Shown piece after piece: positions 1 through 7,013 of a DNA stretch of 9,315 bases; within the stretch, counting starts at the first letter, position 1; every line of letters begins with the position of its first letter. Below the pieces are notes generated by a model. The model had not been told where the DNA came from. It did no database searches and saw nothing but the letters and a program-made list of their open reading frames with translations. The stretch spans positions 1 to 9,315 of the forward strand of contig SLEY01000564.1 in NCBI GenBank assembly GCA_007124535.1, written 5' to 3'. A program made the position numbers and the translations under genes. The stretch comes from Planctomycetaceae bacterium. GTDB lineage: Bacteria > Planctomycetota > Planctomycetia > Pirellulales > Pirellulaceae.

Positions 1-2997
1 ACCCGCAGCTTCGAGTTCTTCGATCGCCTCGGCCACCGCGCGGCGGTGAGCGTAGATCGGCGCCGGGTCGGTGGCAAAGGTGGTCAGATCGCTGGTGATC
101 TCGGCGGGCGCCTCCAGCAACGCGCGATAGGATGCCCGCTGCGACTCGGACAACCGCTCCCCTTGCTGCTCGATCAACTGCCGCAACCGCACCAGGAACT
201 CGTAGTCCTCGATGCCCTCCCGCAGCATTTCCCAACGGATGCTGGAGACGGGAGGCTCGATCACCGGCGCTTCACCCGAGCGGCCCGGCACGGCGGCGGC
301 CAGCGGCGGATAGAGGAAGCGGCCGTCGCCATTGCCCCAGAAACGTTTGACTCCCGGCGGCGTCGAGTAGCCGCTGACATAGCCCATCGGATCCTCGTAG
401 GGATCCTGCGGCTGATCGGGAAAAGCGGCGGACGAGGTCCAGTAGTTGGTCTGCCAAACCAGCGAACCCACGATGCCCCGCTGCCAGGCTTGCCAGTGCC
501 AGACGCGCAGTTCGGTGGCCGCGTGATCGATGAACAGGGTGCAGTAGGGCGCCTTGGGGCCGGTGCATACATACCACCAGATCCGCTCGCCGGCCGCCCG
601 CCGCCGTTCCGCCTGCCCGTGGTCGTAATTGTAGCTGACCGGGCACCAGATATCGACCAGGCCGGCCAACTGGTTATCGCCCGGTTCCACGGTCAGCATC
701 CGCTGCAATCGGGGGGCGTATTCCTTCAATCGCCGCATGCCGTCGGCGACGAAGTCGTAATCGCGCGGGGCCGGTTCGTCGAACCAGTAGACATAGGCCT
801 TGTCCAGCCAGCCCCGCTGATCGAGGTGCGTTTCCAGCTGGCTCAGGTAGCTGGCCAACATGGCCTGATACTCGGGGGTCTCCGCACCGTATTCGCTGAT
901 CCGCGGCGGGTAACGCTCGTGGAACGTGCCGCCGCCCAGCCCCTGGATCCGCAGGCGAAAGTTGGTAAAGCCGTAACGCTGCAGGGCGTCGCTCATGGCC
1001 CGGTCAAAGGCCTCGAAATCCACATCGGCACGCGGCGGATCCGTGTCCGGCCGGAAACGCACCCGGATCGGATCCAGCGGCGTGGGATCGTAAGGACTGA
1101 TCCGGTGCGCGGCGAAGGATTCCAAATACATCTCCAGCACCTTTCGCCGGTCCGCCTGATCGGTCAAGCCGTGGTACCGCCAGATGGTGCCCACGTTCAA
1201 TCCGAACGCGGTCTCCAGATGATTGCGGGTGGGCAGGGTGAAGTCCCAGACGCGGAGTTGCAAGGGCACTTCCGCCGCGAATCCCTCGGCGGCCAACTGC
1301 AATGTCCCCCGGTAATCGCCCGCCGCCGCTTCCGGAGGCACGTAGACCAGCAGCCACAGCGGCTGGTTCCGGCCGGCCGCCAGGTCCAGCGGTTCGTCCA
1401 AGGGCGGCAGAGCATCCGGCCACCAGTCGCGGACCCCCGTGGCGTCCGTCGGATGCTGGACGAAATGGTAGTACACGCGAAGGACCTCGATCTGGTCGGC
1501 GGGGATCCGGGCGCCGCCCGGCCCCACCAGGTCGCTGGCCCGAGCGGTCAAGCCGCGCAGGTCCGATTCCGGGCGCAAGATCACTTGAGCCGCCTCGTAA
1601 TCGTGCCGCGCGGCTTCCAAGCGCACCGCTTCGGACACCGCTTCGGGCAAGGCCCGTTGGCGTGGCACCTTCCACGCCGCCTCGCACCACCATAACGCCA
1701 CGGGCCCGTCCGCGGCCAGCCGATAACCGTAATCCGTGCGATAAAACTCAGGGATCGAAGCTGCAATCTGCGAGATCCAGGCCGGACCGCGATCATCGCC
1801 GATCTCCCAGTCCAGCAGGTGGTCGCCGGCCGGCAGCGACGGCAGGGCCAGTTCCAATTGCCAGCGCGACCCGGGTTCCAGCCGCTGCTCCACCACATCG
1901 GCCTCGACCGCCTCATGCCGCAGACGAGCAGTCCAGGTGCGCGCGGACGATCCGTTGAGGATCTCTGCTCGCAATACCCGGCCGCCGCTCATTGCGTCGT
2001 GAACGATCGTCAACTCGCCGATCTGCAGTTCGCCCGTGTCCTTTTCCAAATCCGCATAAAGCGTTTCGCCCGTGGCGGCCGGCAAGGATCGGTCCAGCCC
2101 CGCGGTCAGGTCCAAACGATTGACTTGGAACGTCGCCGGACCCGGTTCGGAGGCCAAACGGATGTGCAGTTCCTCCGCGGGAAACAGCGAGTCCGGCAAC
2201 TCCACCACCACCGTACCCGCTGCGTCCTGGACGGCCAACTCATGCCAGGAACCCCCGTCACGACGCACTTCCAAACGGCAAGCACCTCGGACATGGTAAT
2301 TCACGTCGAACTCGACCGCAGCCGACACAAAAGCCACTTCCGGCAAAGCGAACCGGTAAACCACCTCACGCTCCGCACCAAACACCCAGCGATCCGAGTT
2401 GAAACTGGCCGTGGACGTCGCGAGCACCCGATGGTCGTTGCTGCCCCGATGCCGATAGGTCCCCGCAAAATGGTAAGTGTCGCCCCGAATCCACTCGCCC
2501 TCGCCCAGCACGAAATCGCCTTCCTGACGATACACCGGCAGCGTTCGCCGGAGCCGCACCTGATCGAATTCGATCGTGCCCGTCGCCTGCCAGTGTCCCA
2601 CACGCAACCGGTCGTCGCTGCCGGCATCGGGCACGCGGAACACGTGGCCCAGCCAATTCCACTGCTCGGTTACGCCCAGTTGGTCGCGATTGGCGAAGCC
2701 CGGACCGGTGATCGCCATGCCGCTGCCCCCGACCCGCCGGGTGCGAACTTGAAAGTGATAGCGCTGTCCGGGTTCCATGTCCACGCCCCGAGTCCACCAG
2801 GCGCTGGAATCCTGGCCATCGCCGTGAACGGCCAGCACCTGCCGATCGACCCATTGGCCGCTCCCGTGCAACTCCCACCCTTCGGGCGATTGATCCCCCC
2901 GACTGAAATCCGCGTTGGGGACCTGCGGCAGACCCGCGGACGCGGTCGCAGTGCATAGCACCCACCACAATAGCACGAAGATTATTCCGATTTTCAT
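1..2997 (-). CDS. Large secreted GH123/DUF4091-type glycoside hydrolase-like protein (3' end cut by window edge)
   Basis: The frame is open from an ATG at 2997 to the window edge, giving 999 residues with no stop. Residues 1-21 are a signal peptide: Met-Lys, a hydrophobic core (IGIIFVLLWWVL) and an Ala-Ser-Ala site before Gly22, so the protein is probably exported. Residues 22-150 look like a jelly-roll carbohydrate-binding module (NADFSRG near 28, then FDQVRLRR near 144). Residues 160-420 are further beta-rich sequence I cannot assign. From about 430 to the end the sequence resembles GH123/DUF4091 proteins: LWLLVYVPPEAAAGDYRG (548-564), LRVWDFTLP (581-589), VYWFDEPAPRDYDF (736-749), VWHWQAWQRGIVGSLVWQT (832-850) and MLREGIEDYEFLVRL (924-938). 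In GH123 an adjacent Asp-Glu pair is catalytic (Asp holds the acetamido group, Glu is the acid/base), and D740-E741 fits. A hexosaminidase acting on a sulfated or N-acetylated glycan is plausible, but the substrate is unknown. The end looks close because Glu/Ala-rich helix follows the domain. Confidence 0.88.
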   Translation of the reverse strand, partial: MKIGIIFVLLWWVLCTATASAGLPQVPNADFSRGDQSPEGWELHGSGQWVDRQVLAVHGDGQDSSAWWTRGVDMEPGQRYHFQVRTRRVGGSGMAITGPGFANRDQLGVTEQWNWLGHVFRVPDAGSDDRLRVGHWQATGTIEFDQVRLRRTLPVYRQEGDFVLGEGEWIRGDTYHFAGTYRHRGSNDHRVLATSTASFNSDRWVFGAEREVVYRFALPEVAFVSAAVEFDVNYHVRGACRLEVRRDGGSWHELAVQDAAGTVVVELPDSLFPAEELHIRLASEPGPATFQVNRLDLTAGLDRSLPAATGETLYADLEKDTGELQIGELTIVHDAMSGGRVLRAEILNGSSARTWTARLRHEAVEADVVEQRLEPGSRWQLELALPSLPAGDHLLDWEIGDDRGPAWISQIAASIPEFYRTDYGYRLAADGPVALWWCEAAWKVPRQRALPEAVSEAVRLEAARHDYEAAQVILRPESDLRGLTARASDLVGPGGARIPADQIEVLRVYYHFVQHPTDATGVRDWWPDALPPLDEPLDLAAGRNQPLWLLVYVPPEAAAGDYRGTLQLAAEGFAAEVPLQLRVWDFTLPTRNHLETAFGLNVGTIWRYHGLTDQADRRKVLEMYLESFAAHRISPYDPTPLDPIRVRFRPDTDPPRADVDFEAFDRAMSDALQRYGFTNFRLRIQGLGGGTFHERYPPRISEYGAETPEYQAMLASYLSQLETHLDQRGWLDKAYVYWFDEPAPRDYDFVADGMRRLKEYAPRLQRMLTVEPGDNQLAGLVDIWCPVSYNYDHGQAERRRAAGERIWWYVCTGPKAPYCTLFIDHAATELRVWHWQAWQRGIVGSLVWQTNYWTSSAAFPDQPQDPYEDPMGYVSGYSTPPGVKRFWGNGDGRFLYPPLAAAVPGRSGEAPVIEPPVSSIRWEMLREGIEDYEFLVRLRQLIEQQGERLSESQRASYRALLEAPAEITSDLTTFATDPAPIYAHRRAVAEAIEELEAAG

Positions 2998-3006
2998 GGG
3001 ATACGT

Positions 3007-3012
3007 CTCCTC
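3007..3012 (-). promoter_or_regulatory. Ribosome binding site of the GH123-like gene
   Basis: On the minus strand GAGGAG stands 9 bases before the ATG at 2997. Together with the signal peptide that begins exactly there, it fixes the start of the large secreted protein. Confidence 0.75.
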
Positions 3013-3114
3013 GGATTGCAAGCAAGAGCAGCCGGCGGCGTCGAACCCCGCACTCCCGTTGATTGTCACCCACCGCCGTCCGACTGCCAACCTGCCGCGC
3101 TCCGAACCCCGTTT

Positions 3115-3167
3115 CCAAGACGACCGTTGCGCATTCTACCTGAAATCCGCCGCTCTCACCGTCTTGG
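3115..3167. repeat. 8-bp inverted repeat in the gap between yggS and the GH123-like gene
   Basis: CCAAGACG (3115-3122) is matched by its exact reverse complement CGTCTTGG (3160-3167) across a 37-base spacer. It lies in the 183-base gap after yggS. No T-run follows on either strand, so it is not an ordinary intrinsic terminator. It could be an operator or mRNA structure, or chance. I see no convincing -35/-10 pair in the rest of the gap. Confidence 0.3.
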
Positions 3168-3180
3168 GTACCGATGGGGA

Positions 3181-3888
3181 TCAGGCTTGGATCCCTTCGA
3201 ACAAGGCAGACCCTACGCGTACCAGCGTGGCACCTTCTTCGATCGCCTCCACAAAGTCACCGCTCATGCCCATCGACAGGTGTTCCAGAGAAACGCCCGC
3301 GGGGGCTTGGTCGCGCAGCTGGTCGCGCAATTCGCGGAGCCGGATGAAATCGCGGCGTGCTTCCTCCGGCGTGGTCCCCCAGCCGGCCATGGCCATCAAC
3401 CCGCAGATCCGCAGATGCGACCAGGCCGGCGTCGCCGCCAACGCGCCCGCCAACTGGTCCGCAGCGAAACCATGTTTGGTCGAATCGCCCGAAACATTCA
3501 CCTCCAACAGCACATCGATCAGCCGATCGCACCGCGCCGCCGCCTGGTTCGCCGCCTCCAGCAGACGTAGACTGTCCCCCGAATGCAGCCAATCCACCAG
3601 GGGGATTGAGCGAGCGGCTTTGTTCCGCTGAAGATGCCCGATCATATGCCAGCGTACCGGCCGATCAGACAACTGCTCCGCCTTCCGCCACAGCTCCTGC
3701 GGACGGCTCTCGCCCAGATCGCAGCAGCCGGCGGCTATCAGAGCTTCCGTCTCCGCCAGACCGACGTATTTGGTCACCGCCACGAGACGTACGTCATCGA
3801 CCGTGCGCCCGCTCCGCTCGGCCGCTCGTGCTACCGTCTCTCGTACATTTGCGACATTTTGGGCGATACGTTCAACAATCCCCGACAT
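3181..3888 (-). CDS. yggS: YggS/PROSC-family pyridoxal 5'-phosphate homeostasis protein
   Basis: This 235-residue protein has the usual family length and is a single TIM-barrel fold like the N-domain of alanine racemase. The family binds PLP in the cytoplasm without a known catalytic reaction and buffers free PLP, affecting amino-acid and keto-acid pools. The PLP lysine is K40 in RLVAVTKYV. Other family signatures are GESRPQE (59-65, commonly GENYVQE), WHMIGHLQRNK (80-90), LLEVNVSGDSTKHGF (127-141) and LSMGMSGDFVEAIEEGAT (204-221), which carries the phosphate-binding loop, then VRVGSALFEG near the end. I chose the ATG at 3888 because AGGAG lies 7 bases upstream and the conserved N-terminal helix starts there; an in-frame extension to 3924 would run into the end of scpB. 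It follows scpB by 32 bases and is probably co-transcribed with it. Confidence 0.95.
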   Translation of the reverse strand: MSGIVERIAQNVANVRETVARAAERSGRTVDDVRLVAVTKYVGLAETEALIAAGCCDLGESRPQELWRKAEQLSDRPVRWHMIGHLQRNKAARSIPLVDWLHSGDSLRLLEAANQAAARCDRLIDVLLEVNVSGDSTKHGFAADQLAGALAATPAWSHLRICGLMAMAGWGTTPEEARRDFIRLRELRDQLRDQAPAGVSLEHLSMGMSGDFVEAIEEGATLVRVGSALFEGIQA

Positions 3889-3895
3889 ACGTCTA

Positions 3896-3900
3896 CTCCT
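3896..3900 (-). promoter_or_regulatory. Ribosome binding site of yggS
   Basis: AGGAG on the minus strand, 7 bases before the ATG at 3888. It decides the start codon against the upstream in-frame candidate at 3924. Confidence 0.8.
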
Positions 3901-3920
3901 GGAACATGGCGAGGGCCGGA

Positions 3921-4676
3921 TCAATCGAGGCTGCTGGGCAAATCCCGCAGGCTCTCCAAACCGAACAGCTGCAGGAAACGGTCTGTGGTGGAAAAACTGG
4001 TGATCACCGGCTTGCCCTCGCTGCGTTCGACCTGCAGCAGGCCACGGCGGACCAATTGGCTCAGCAACCCCGCGCTGGGACGGCCCCGCAATTCGTCGAC
4101 TTCCTCACGCGTGATCGGTTGCTTGTAAGCGACGATCGCCAGCACGTCAATAGCCGCTTGCGACAGCTTCGCCGCCTTGACCCGCCCGTAGAATTTGGCC
4201 CGCAACGATGCGAACTCGTCCCGCAACGCCATGCGGTATCCCCTGCCGATCGAAACGATGTGGTAGGGGCACCCTTCCCGAGCGTAACTCTCGTTCAACT
4301 CGATAACCAGATCGTCGATCTCCCGGGGACGCACCCCCCGCATCAAGGCCGCGATCCCCTGGCTGGTCAGCGGCTCGTTCTCCGGATGGCCTACAAATAA
4401 AATGGCCTCCAAAATGCTCCGCGGCGTCACATCCCATGTCTCGTATTCTTCCCGATCCGCGTCATCGTCCTCAGCTGGCTCCCAAACCTCGTCCGCAACG
4501 TCCTCCAATCCCGTGGGCGACTCGTCACTCGGAGCCGGCTGATAAGGGTCGTCGCCACGTCCCAGCAAATCGGCATAGGCACGCGTCAATTCATCCAACG
4601 ACAGACCGTCATCCGCTGGCGGCGCGAGGAACCCTTCCCGGTCCAGCGTTTCATCGTCAGGGGGGGGAGCACTCAT
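3921..4676 (-). CDS. scpB: ScpB, segregation and condensation protein B
   Basis: ScpB is the kleisin-associated winged-helix subunit of the SMC-ScpAB condensin, which compacts and helps segregate the chromosome. The 251-residue protein has an acidic N-terminal extension of about 80 residues (including AEDDDADREEYE near 68-79), and then the two ScpB winged-helix domains. The first is about 84-155 (SILEAILFVGHPENEPLT). The second is about 168-240 and contains the signature LSQAAIDVLAIVAYKQPITR (171-190) followed by EEVDELRG; GLLSQLVRRGLLQV and STTDRFLQLFGL also match the family. The ATG at 4676 is preferred over a TTG at 4727, which would add a Cys-rich stretch; neither has a clear Shine-Dalgarno site. 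No scpA lies beside it, because the upstream side is non-coding, so the partner must be elsewhere. The acidic extension is longer than in the compact family members and its role is unknown. Confidence 0.94.
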   Translation of the reverse strand: MSAPPPDDETLDREGFLAPPADDGLSLDELTRAYADLLGRGDDPYQPAPSDESPTGLEDVADEVWEPAEDDDADREEYETWDVTPRSILEAILFVGHPENEPLTSQGIAALMRGVRPREIDDLVIELNESYAREGCPYHIVSIGRGYRMALRDEFASLRAKFYGRVKAAKLSQAAIDVLAIVAYKQPITREEVDELRGRPSAGLLSQLVRRGLLQVERSEGKPVITSFSTTDRFLQLFGLESLRDLPSSLD

Positions 4677-5173
4677 AAACGCACGGTCGCAGGCAAGAAG
4701 ACACCAACCCAATCGGGCACAACACAAGAAGATCGATGCCCACCATTCTAGTTCCGCAAATCAAAATGGATAGGCCACCAAGCCCGGAAGTTGCCGCCAA
4801 AAAGCGGCTTCTTCCGATGAATCGGGGTTTGGAGGCGATTTCCAGCCGGATCGAACGGCGCTCGGCCCGAATGGCAGTGACCAGCGCCCAAACCCAACTG
4901 CAGACGCGGACGCAGCGATTGTTGATTGGCGCGCCTGGCGCAGTCTCCACCAGCTAAACGCCGCCCTCGGATCGCAAGCGTTGCCATAAGGCTTGACAAC
5001 CACCAACCGGTGTCCCCAATCCCTTCTCCCGAACCCCCAGGCACCCTAAGATGCCAAGTGTCAGATTATTTGATTTCAAGTGTCGAATTGGTTGTCTGGT
5101 GAGTCTCGGATTCGTTGGCTGATCTCGACGGACTTGGAAGAGAAGAGCTTCTCGTGTTTCTGGGGAGGACCGC
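4677..5173. other. Intergenic region between the pilus operon and scpB
   Basis: 497 bases without a supported gene. Several short open frames exist on both strands, for example minus 4657-4950, minus 4761-5006 and plus 4736-4957. They resemble no family I know, lack good ribosome sites and disagree with one another. The region looks less GC-rich than the genes. The promoter of scpB-yggS should lie here; a minus-strand TAGAAT near 4746-4751 is a possible -10, but no -35 is correctly spaced. A plus-strand TTGACA at 4993-4998 also lacks a good -10. The direct repeat at 5050-5084 is the only clear structure. Confidence 0.6.
5050..5084. repeat. Two-copy direct repeat with 22-base period
   Basis: GATNNCAAGTGTC occurs at 5050-5062 and 5072-5084; on the minus strand it reads GACACTTGNNATC twice. 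All 11 defined bases match, and the copies start 22 bases apart, about two helical turns. The spacer is AT-rich. This fits a tandem binding site for a regulator of scpB-yggS, but no promoter is evident beside it and the function is unknown. Confidence 0.45.
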
Positions 5174-5200
5174 AAAAAGCCCCCTGTTTGCAGGGGGCTT
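5174..5200 (-). terminator. Intrinsic terminator of the pilus assembly operon
   Basis: On the minus strand AAGCCCCCTG and CAGGGGGCTT form a perfect 10-bp stem with a CAAA loop. The 3' arm runs into a T-tract (five Ts in all, two of them in the stem). It starts 24 bases after the stop of the CHC2 ORF. The plus-strand copy ends in GG instead of Ts, so it should work only for the leftward operon. Confidence 0.92.
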
Positions 5201-5224
5201 GGTTGGAAAGAGGCGCCGTTGCGG

Positions 5225-5614
5225 TCAGGCTTCCGAAACGCGCCGAGGAGGTGGCAACAGGGGTGAAAGGTAGGCGATGGCCTCGCGGAAATCGCAGGCT
5301 TGCACTTCGATCACGAAGTCGAGGGGGTTGTAGTTCCTTTCCCAGCCGAAACAGCGCCCGAGATTGGTCTTGGGGTTCACTGCGGTGTTGAACTCCTGAC
5401 AGCGCGGACAGAGAAAGCGGACGTGACGTGTCGGATGGGGCGGACAGGCGCGGACGGGGGCCGACGTTGTCGGCGCACTTGTTGGGGCGGGTGGCGTGCT
5501 ACCAAATGGTGACGGCGCGCAACACGTCTTCGACGGTGGTTTCTCCGGCGGCCAGTTTTTCGGCGGCGTCGTCCACCAGACGCGCGACGCCGCGGCGCTG
5601 CATCTCCTCGGCAA
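5225..5614 (-). CDS. Small CHC2 zinc-finger (DnaG-type) domain ORF, start uncertain
   Basis: From about residue 65 this ORF resembles the N-terminal CHC2 zinc-binding domain of DnaG primase: RFLCPRC, FNTAVNPKTN, RCFGWERNYNPLDFV, and then DFREAIAYLSPLL, equivalent to primase CFGCG..GDxIDFV and SFxEAVxxLA. Ligands visible are C69, C72 and C88; the fourth expected Cys is W91 (TGG at 5342-5344). No primase catalytic (TOPRIM) domain follows. The 5' end is a problem. The only in-frame start is a TTG at 5614, 116 bases inside pilB, and between the pilB stop and CPRC the frame has no ATG, GTG, TTG or CTG. Residues 1-60 (Pro/Thr/Ser/Ala-rich) may therefore not be translated as written. Possibilities are a coupled TTG start (AGGTGG lies just upstream), a frameshift from pilB, a damaged gene or a sequence error. 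It is the last ORF before the operon terminator. A DNA- or RNA-binding role is conceivable, but none is shown. Confidence 0.6.
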   Translation of the reverse strand: MPRRCSAAASRVWWTTPPKNWPPEKPPSKTCCAPSPFGSTPPAPTSAPTTSAPVRACPPHPTRHVRFLCPRCQEFNTAVNPKTNLGRCFGWERNYNPLDFVIEVQACDFREAIAYLSPLLPPPRRVSEA

Positions 5615-7013
5615 TCTCCACCTCGCCAGCCCCTCCGGCCACGAAACGGGAAAGGGCGGCGTCGGCGGGCATCATCTCGAATAAGCCCAAACGCCCCACA
5701 AATCCCTTGTTGGCACAGTACATGCATCCCCGCGGCTGATAAACCGTCTGGCCGGCCAGCCCCGGGTTGCCCAACAGGGTCGCCTGCTCGGCCGATAATT
5801 CCCGCGGCTCGCGGCAGTGCCGGCAAGCTCGCCGCACCAGCCGCTGGGCCACGACTAACCGCAAGGTGGCAGCCACCAGATAGCGGGCTACGCCCATGTC
5901 GATCAGCCGCGTGACGGCACTGGCGGCCGAGTTCGTATGCAGGGTGGTGAATACCAGATGCCCGGTCAGGGCCGATTTGATGGCGATGTCGGCCGTCTCG
6001 CTGTCGCGGATCTCGCCGATCATCACCACATCCGGGTCGTGCCGCAACACGCTGCGCAGGGCCTTGGCAAAACTGACTTTGTCCGCCGCATCCACTTCCA
6101 CCTGGGCTACCCCGTGAATGTCGTATTCGACCGGGTCCTCGATCGTCACCACGTTCAATTCCCGATGGCTGATCAAGCGGCGGATGGCGGCGTACAGGGT
6201 CGTGCTCTTGCCGCTGCCCGTCGGGCCGGACAGGAGGATCAGGCCGTGCGGTTTCTGAATCGCTTGGGCGAAGCTGGCCAGGTCGCGGGGGGCCATGCCC
6301 AGACGTTCCAGGGTCAGCGATTCGGTCTGCAGGGCCAGCAGGCGGAGGGTCACGCGCTCTCCATACTTGGTGGGCAAGGTGGCCGCGCGGATGTCGATGG
6401 CATAGCCGCCGCTGCCGGGCGAGTAGGTGAACCGGCCGTCCTGCGGGGCGCGCTTCTCGGCAATGTCCATCCCGGCCAGGACCTTCAGCCGGCTGACCAT
6501 GCCGCTGAGCGCAGCCAGCGGCAGGTGGCGATACTCTTCCAGGGCCCCGTCGACGCGGAAGCGGATCCGCACGGAATCCTTGGACGGATCGATGTGGACG
6601 TCCGAAGCCTGGCGGATGGCGGCCGAGCGGAGCAGGTCTTCGCCCAGACTGACCGCATCCTCCGATTCACCGTCGGCCGCCCGCCGCCGGTCGGCCGGTC
6701 GTCCGGCCCGGGCGGGCGCGGCCGCGCCGCCTGCCGGACCCGACCCGTCGCCGAACAGACGTTCCAGCGCCCGCCGCAACGATTCGGGCTCTGCCAACTG
6801 CGGCCGCACCGGCAACTGCAACGTCCGCTCGATCGCCTGGAAGGCATGGCGGTCGTCCACGTTCCGGCAAGCCACATAGACATGGCCGTCGACCACGGCA
6901 AACGGCAGCACCTGCCGGCGCACGGCCAGCGAGGGCGGGATCTGCAGGGCACAACCGGGGTCGATCCGGACCTGGTCCAAATCCAACATCTCCGCAGGCA
7001 CACGCGTTGTCAT
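5499..7013 (-). CDS. pilB: PilB/GspE-family assembly ATPase
   Basis: This 504-residue cytoplasmic hexameric ATPase drives pilin or pseudopilin assembly in type IV pili and type II secretion. A short N-terminal T2SSE/MshEN-like domain covers about 20-90 (CALQIPPSLAVRRQVLPFAV, then a helical end). A Gly/Ala/Arg/Pro linker of about 25 residues follows, then the motor core: LASDVHIDP-like SDVHIDP (137-143), Walker A GPTGSGKS (263-270, K269), Asp box TIEDPVEY (290-297), Walker B DPDVVMIGEIRD (326-337) and His box TGHLVFTTLHT (350-360). The zinc-binding tetracysteine C397-C400-C430-C433 separates the PilB/GspE branch from PilT. It is shorter than typical PilB (about 570 residues) because of the reduced N-terminus. 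The start overlaps the pilT stop as TGATG. pilB and gspE cannot be told apart firmly by sequence; the neighbouring pilT, pilO- and pilN-like genes favour pilB. Confidence 0.93.
   Translation of the reverse strand: MTTRVPAEMLDLDQVRIDPGCALQIPPSLAVRRQVLPFAVVDGHVYVACRNVDDRHAFQAIERTLQLPVRPQLAEPESLRRALERLFGDGSGPAGGAAAPARAGRPADRRRAADGESEDAVSLGEDLLRSAAIRQASDVHIDPSKDSVRIRFRVDGALEEYRHLPLAALSGMVSRLKVLAGMDIAEKRAPQDGRFTYSPGSGGYAIDIRAATLPTKYGERVTLRLLALQTESLTLERLGMAPRDLASFAQAIQKPHGLILLSGPTGSGKSTTLYAAIRRLISHRELNVVTIEDPVEYDIHGVAQVEVDAADKVSFAKALRSVLRHDPDVVMIGEIRDSETADIAIKSALTGHLVFTTLHTNSAASAVTRLIDMGVARYLVAATLRLVVAQRLVRRACRHCREPRELSAEQATLLGNPGLAGQTVYQPRGCMYCANKGFVGRLGLFEMMPADAALSRFVAGGAGEVEIAEEMQRRGVARLVDDAAEKLAAGETTVEDVLRAVTIW

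Noticed and set aside
46..1695. 549-codon open frame on the plus strand
   Set aside because: It is antisense to the GH123-like gene, is Arg/Pro/Gly/Gln-rich with no family features, and arises from the GC-rich codon pattern of the opposite strand.
1819..2958. 379-codon open frame on the plus strand
   Set aside because: Antisense to the signal peptide and N-terminal modules of the GH123-like gene; composition without recognisable domains.
2366..3118. 250-codon minus-strand frame over the start of the GH123-like gene
   Set aside because: It is in another frame from the one with the signal peptide and good ribosome site, and its translation is Arg/Gly-rich without motifs.
4657..4950. 97-codon minus-strand ORF overlapping the scpB start
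   Set aside because: GTG start, mixed third-base composition and no family resemblance; the apparent hydrophobic stretches are not enough.
4736..4957. 73-codon plus-strand ORF in the intergenic gap
   Set aside because: It has a weak AAGAAG before its ATG but no recognised domain or neighbouring plus-strand gene; I could not separate it from chance.
4993..4998. Plus-strand TTGACA as a -35 box
   Set aside because: No -10-like hexamer lies 16-18 bases downstream and no plus-strand gene follows.
5136..5153. Small hairpin around GAGAAGAGCTTCTC
   Set aside because: The stem is only about five pairs with a tight loop and no T-run; too weak to call a terminator or riboswitch.
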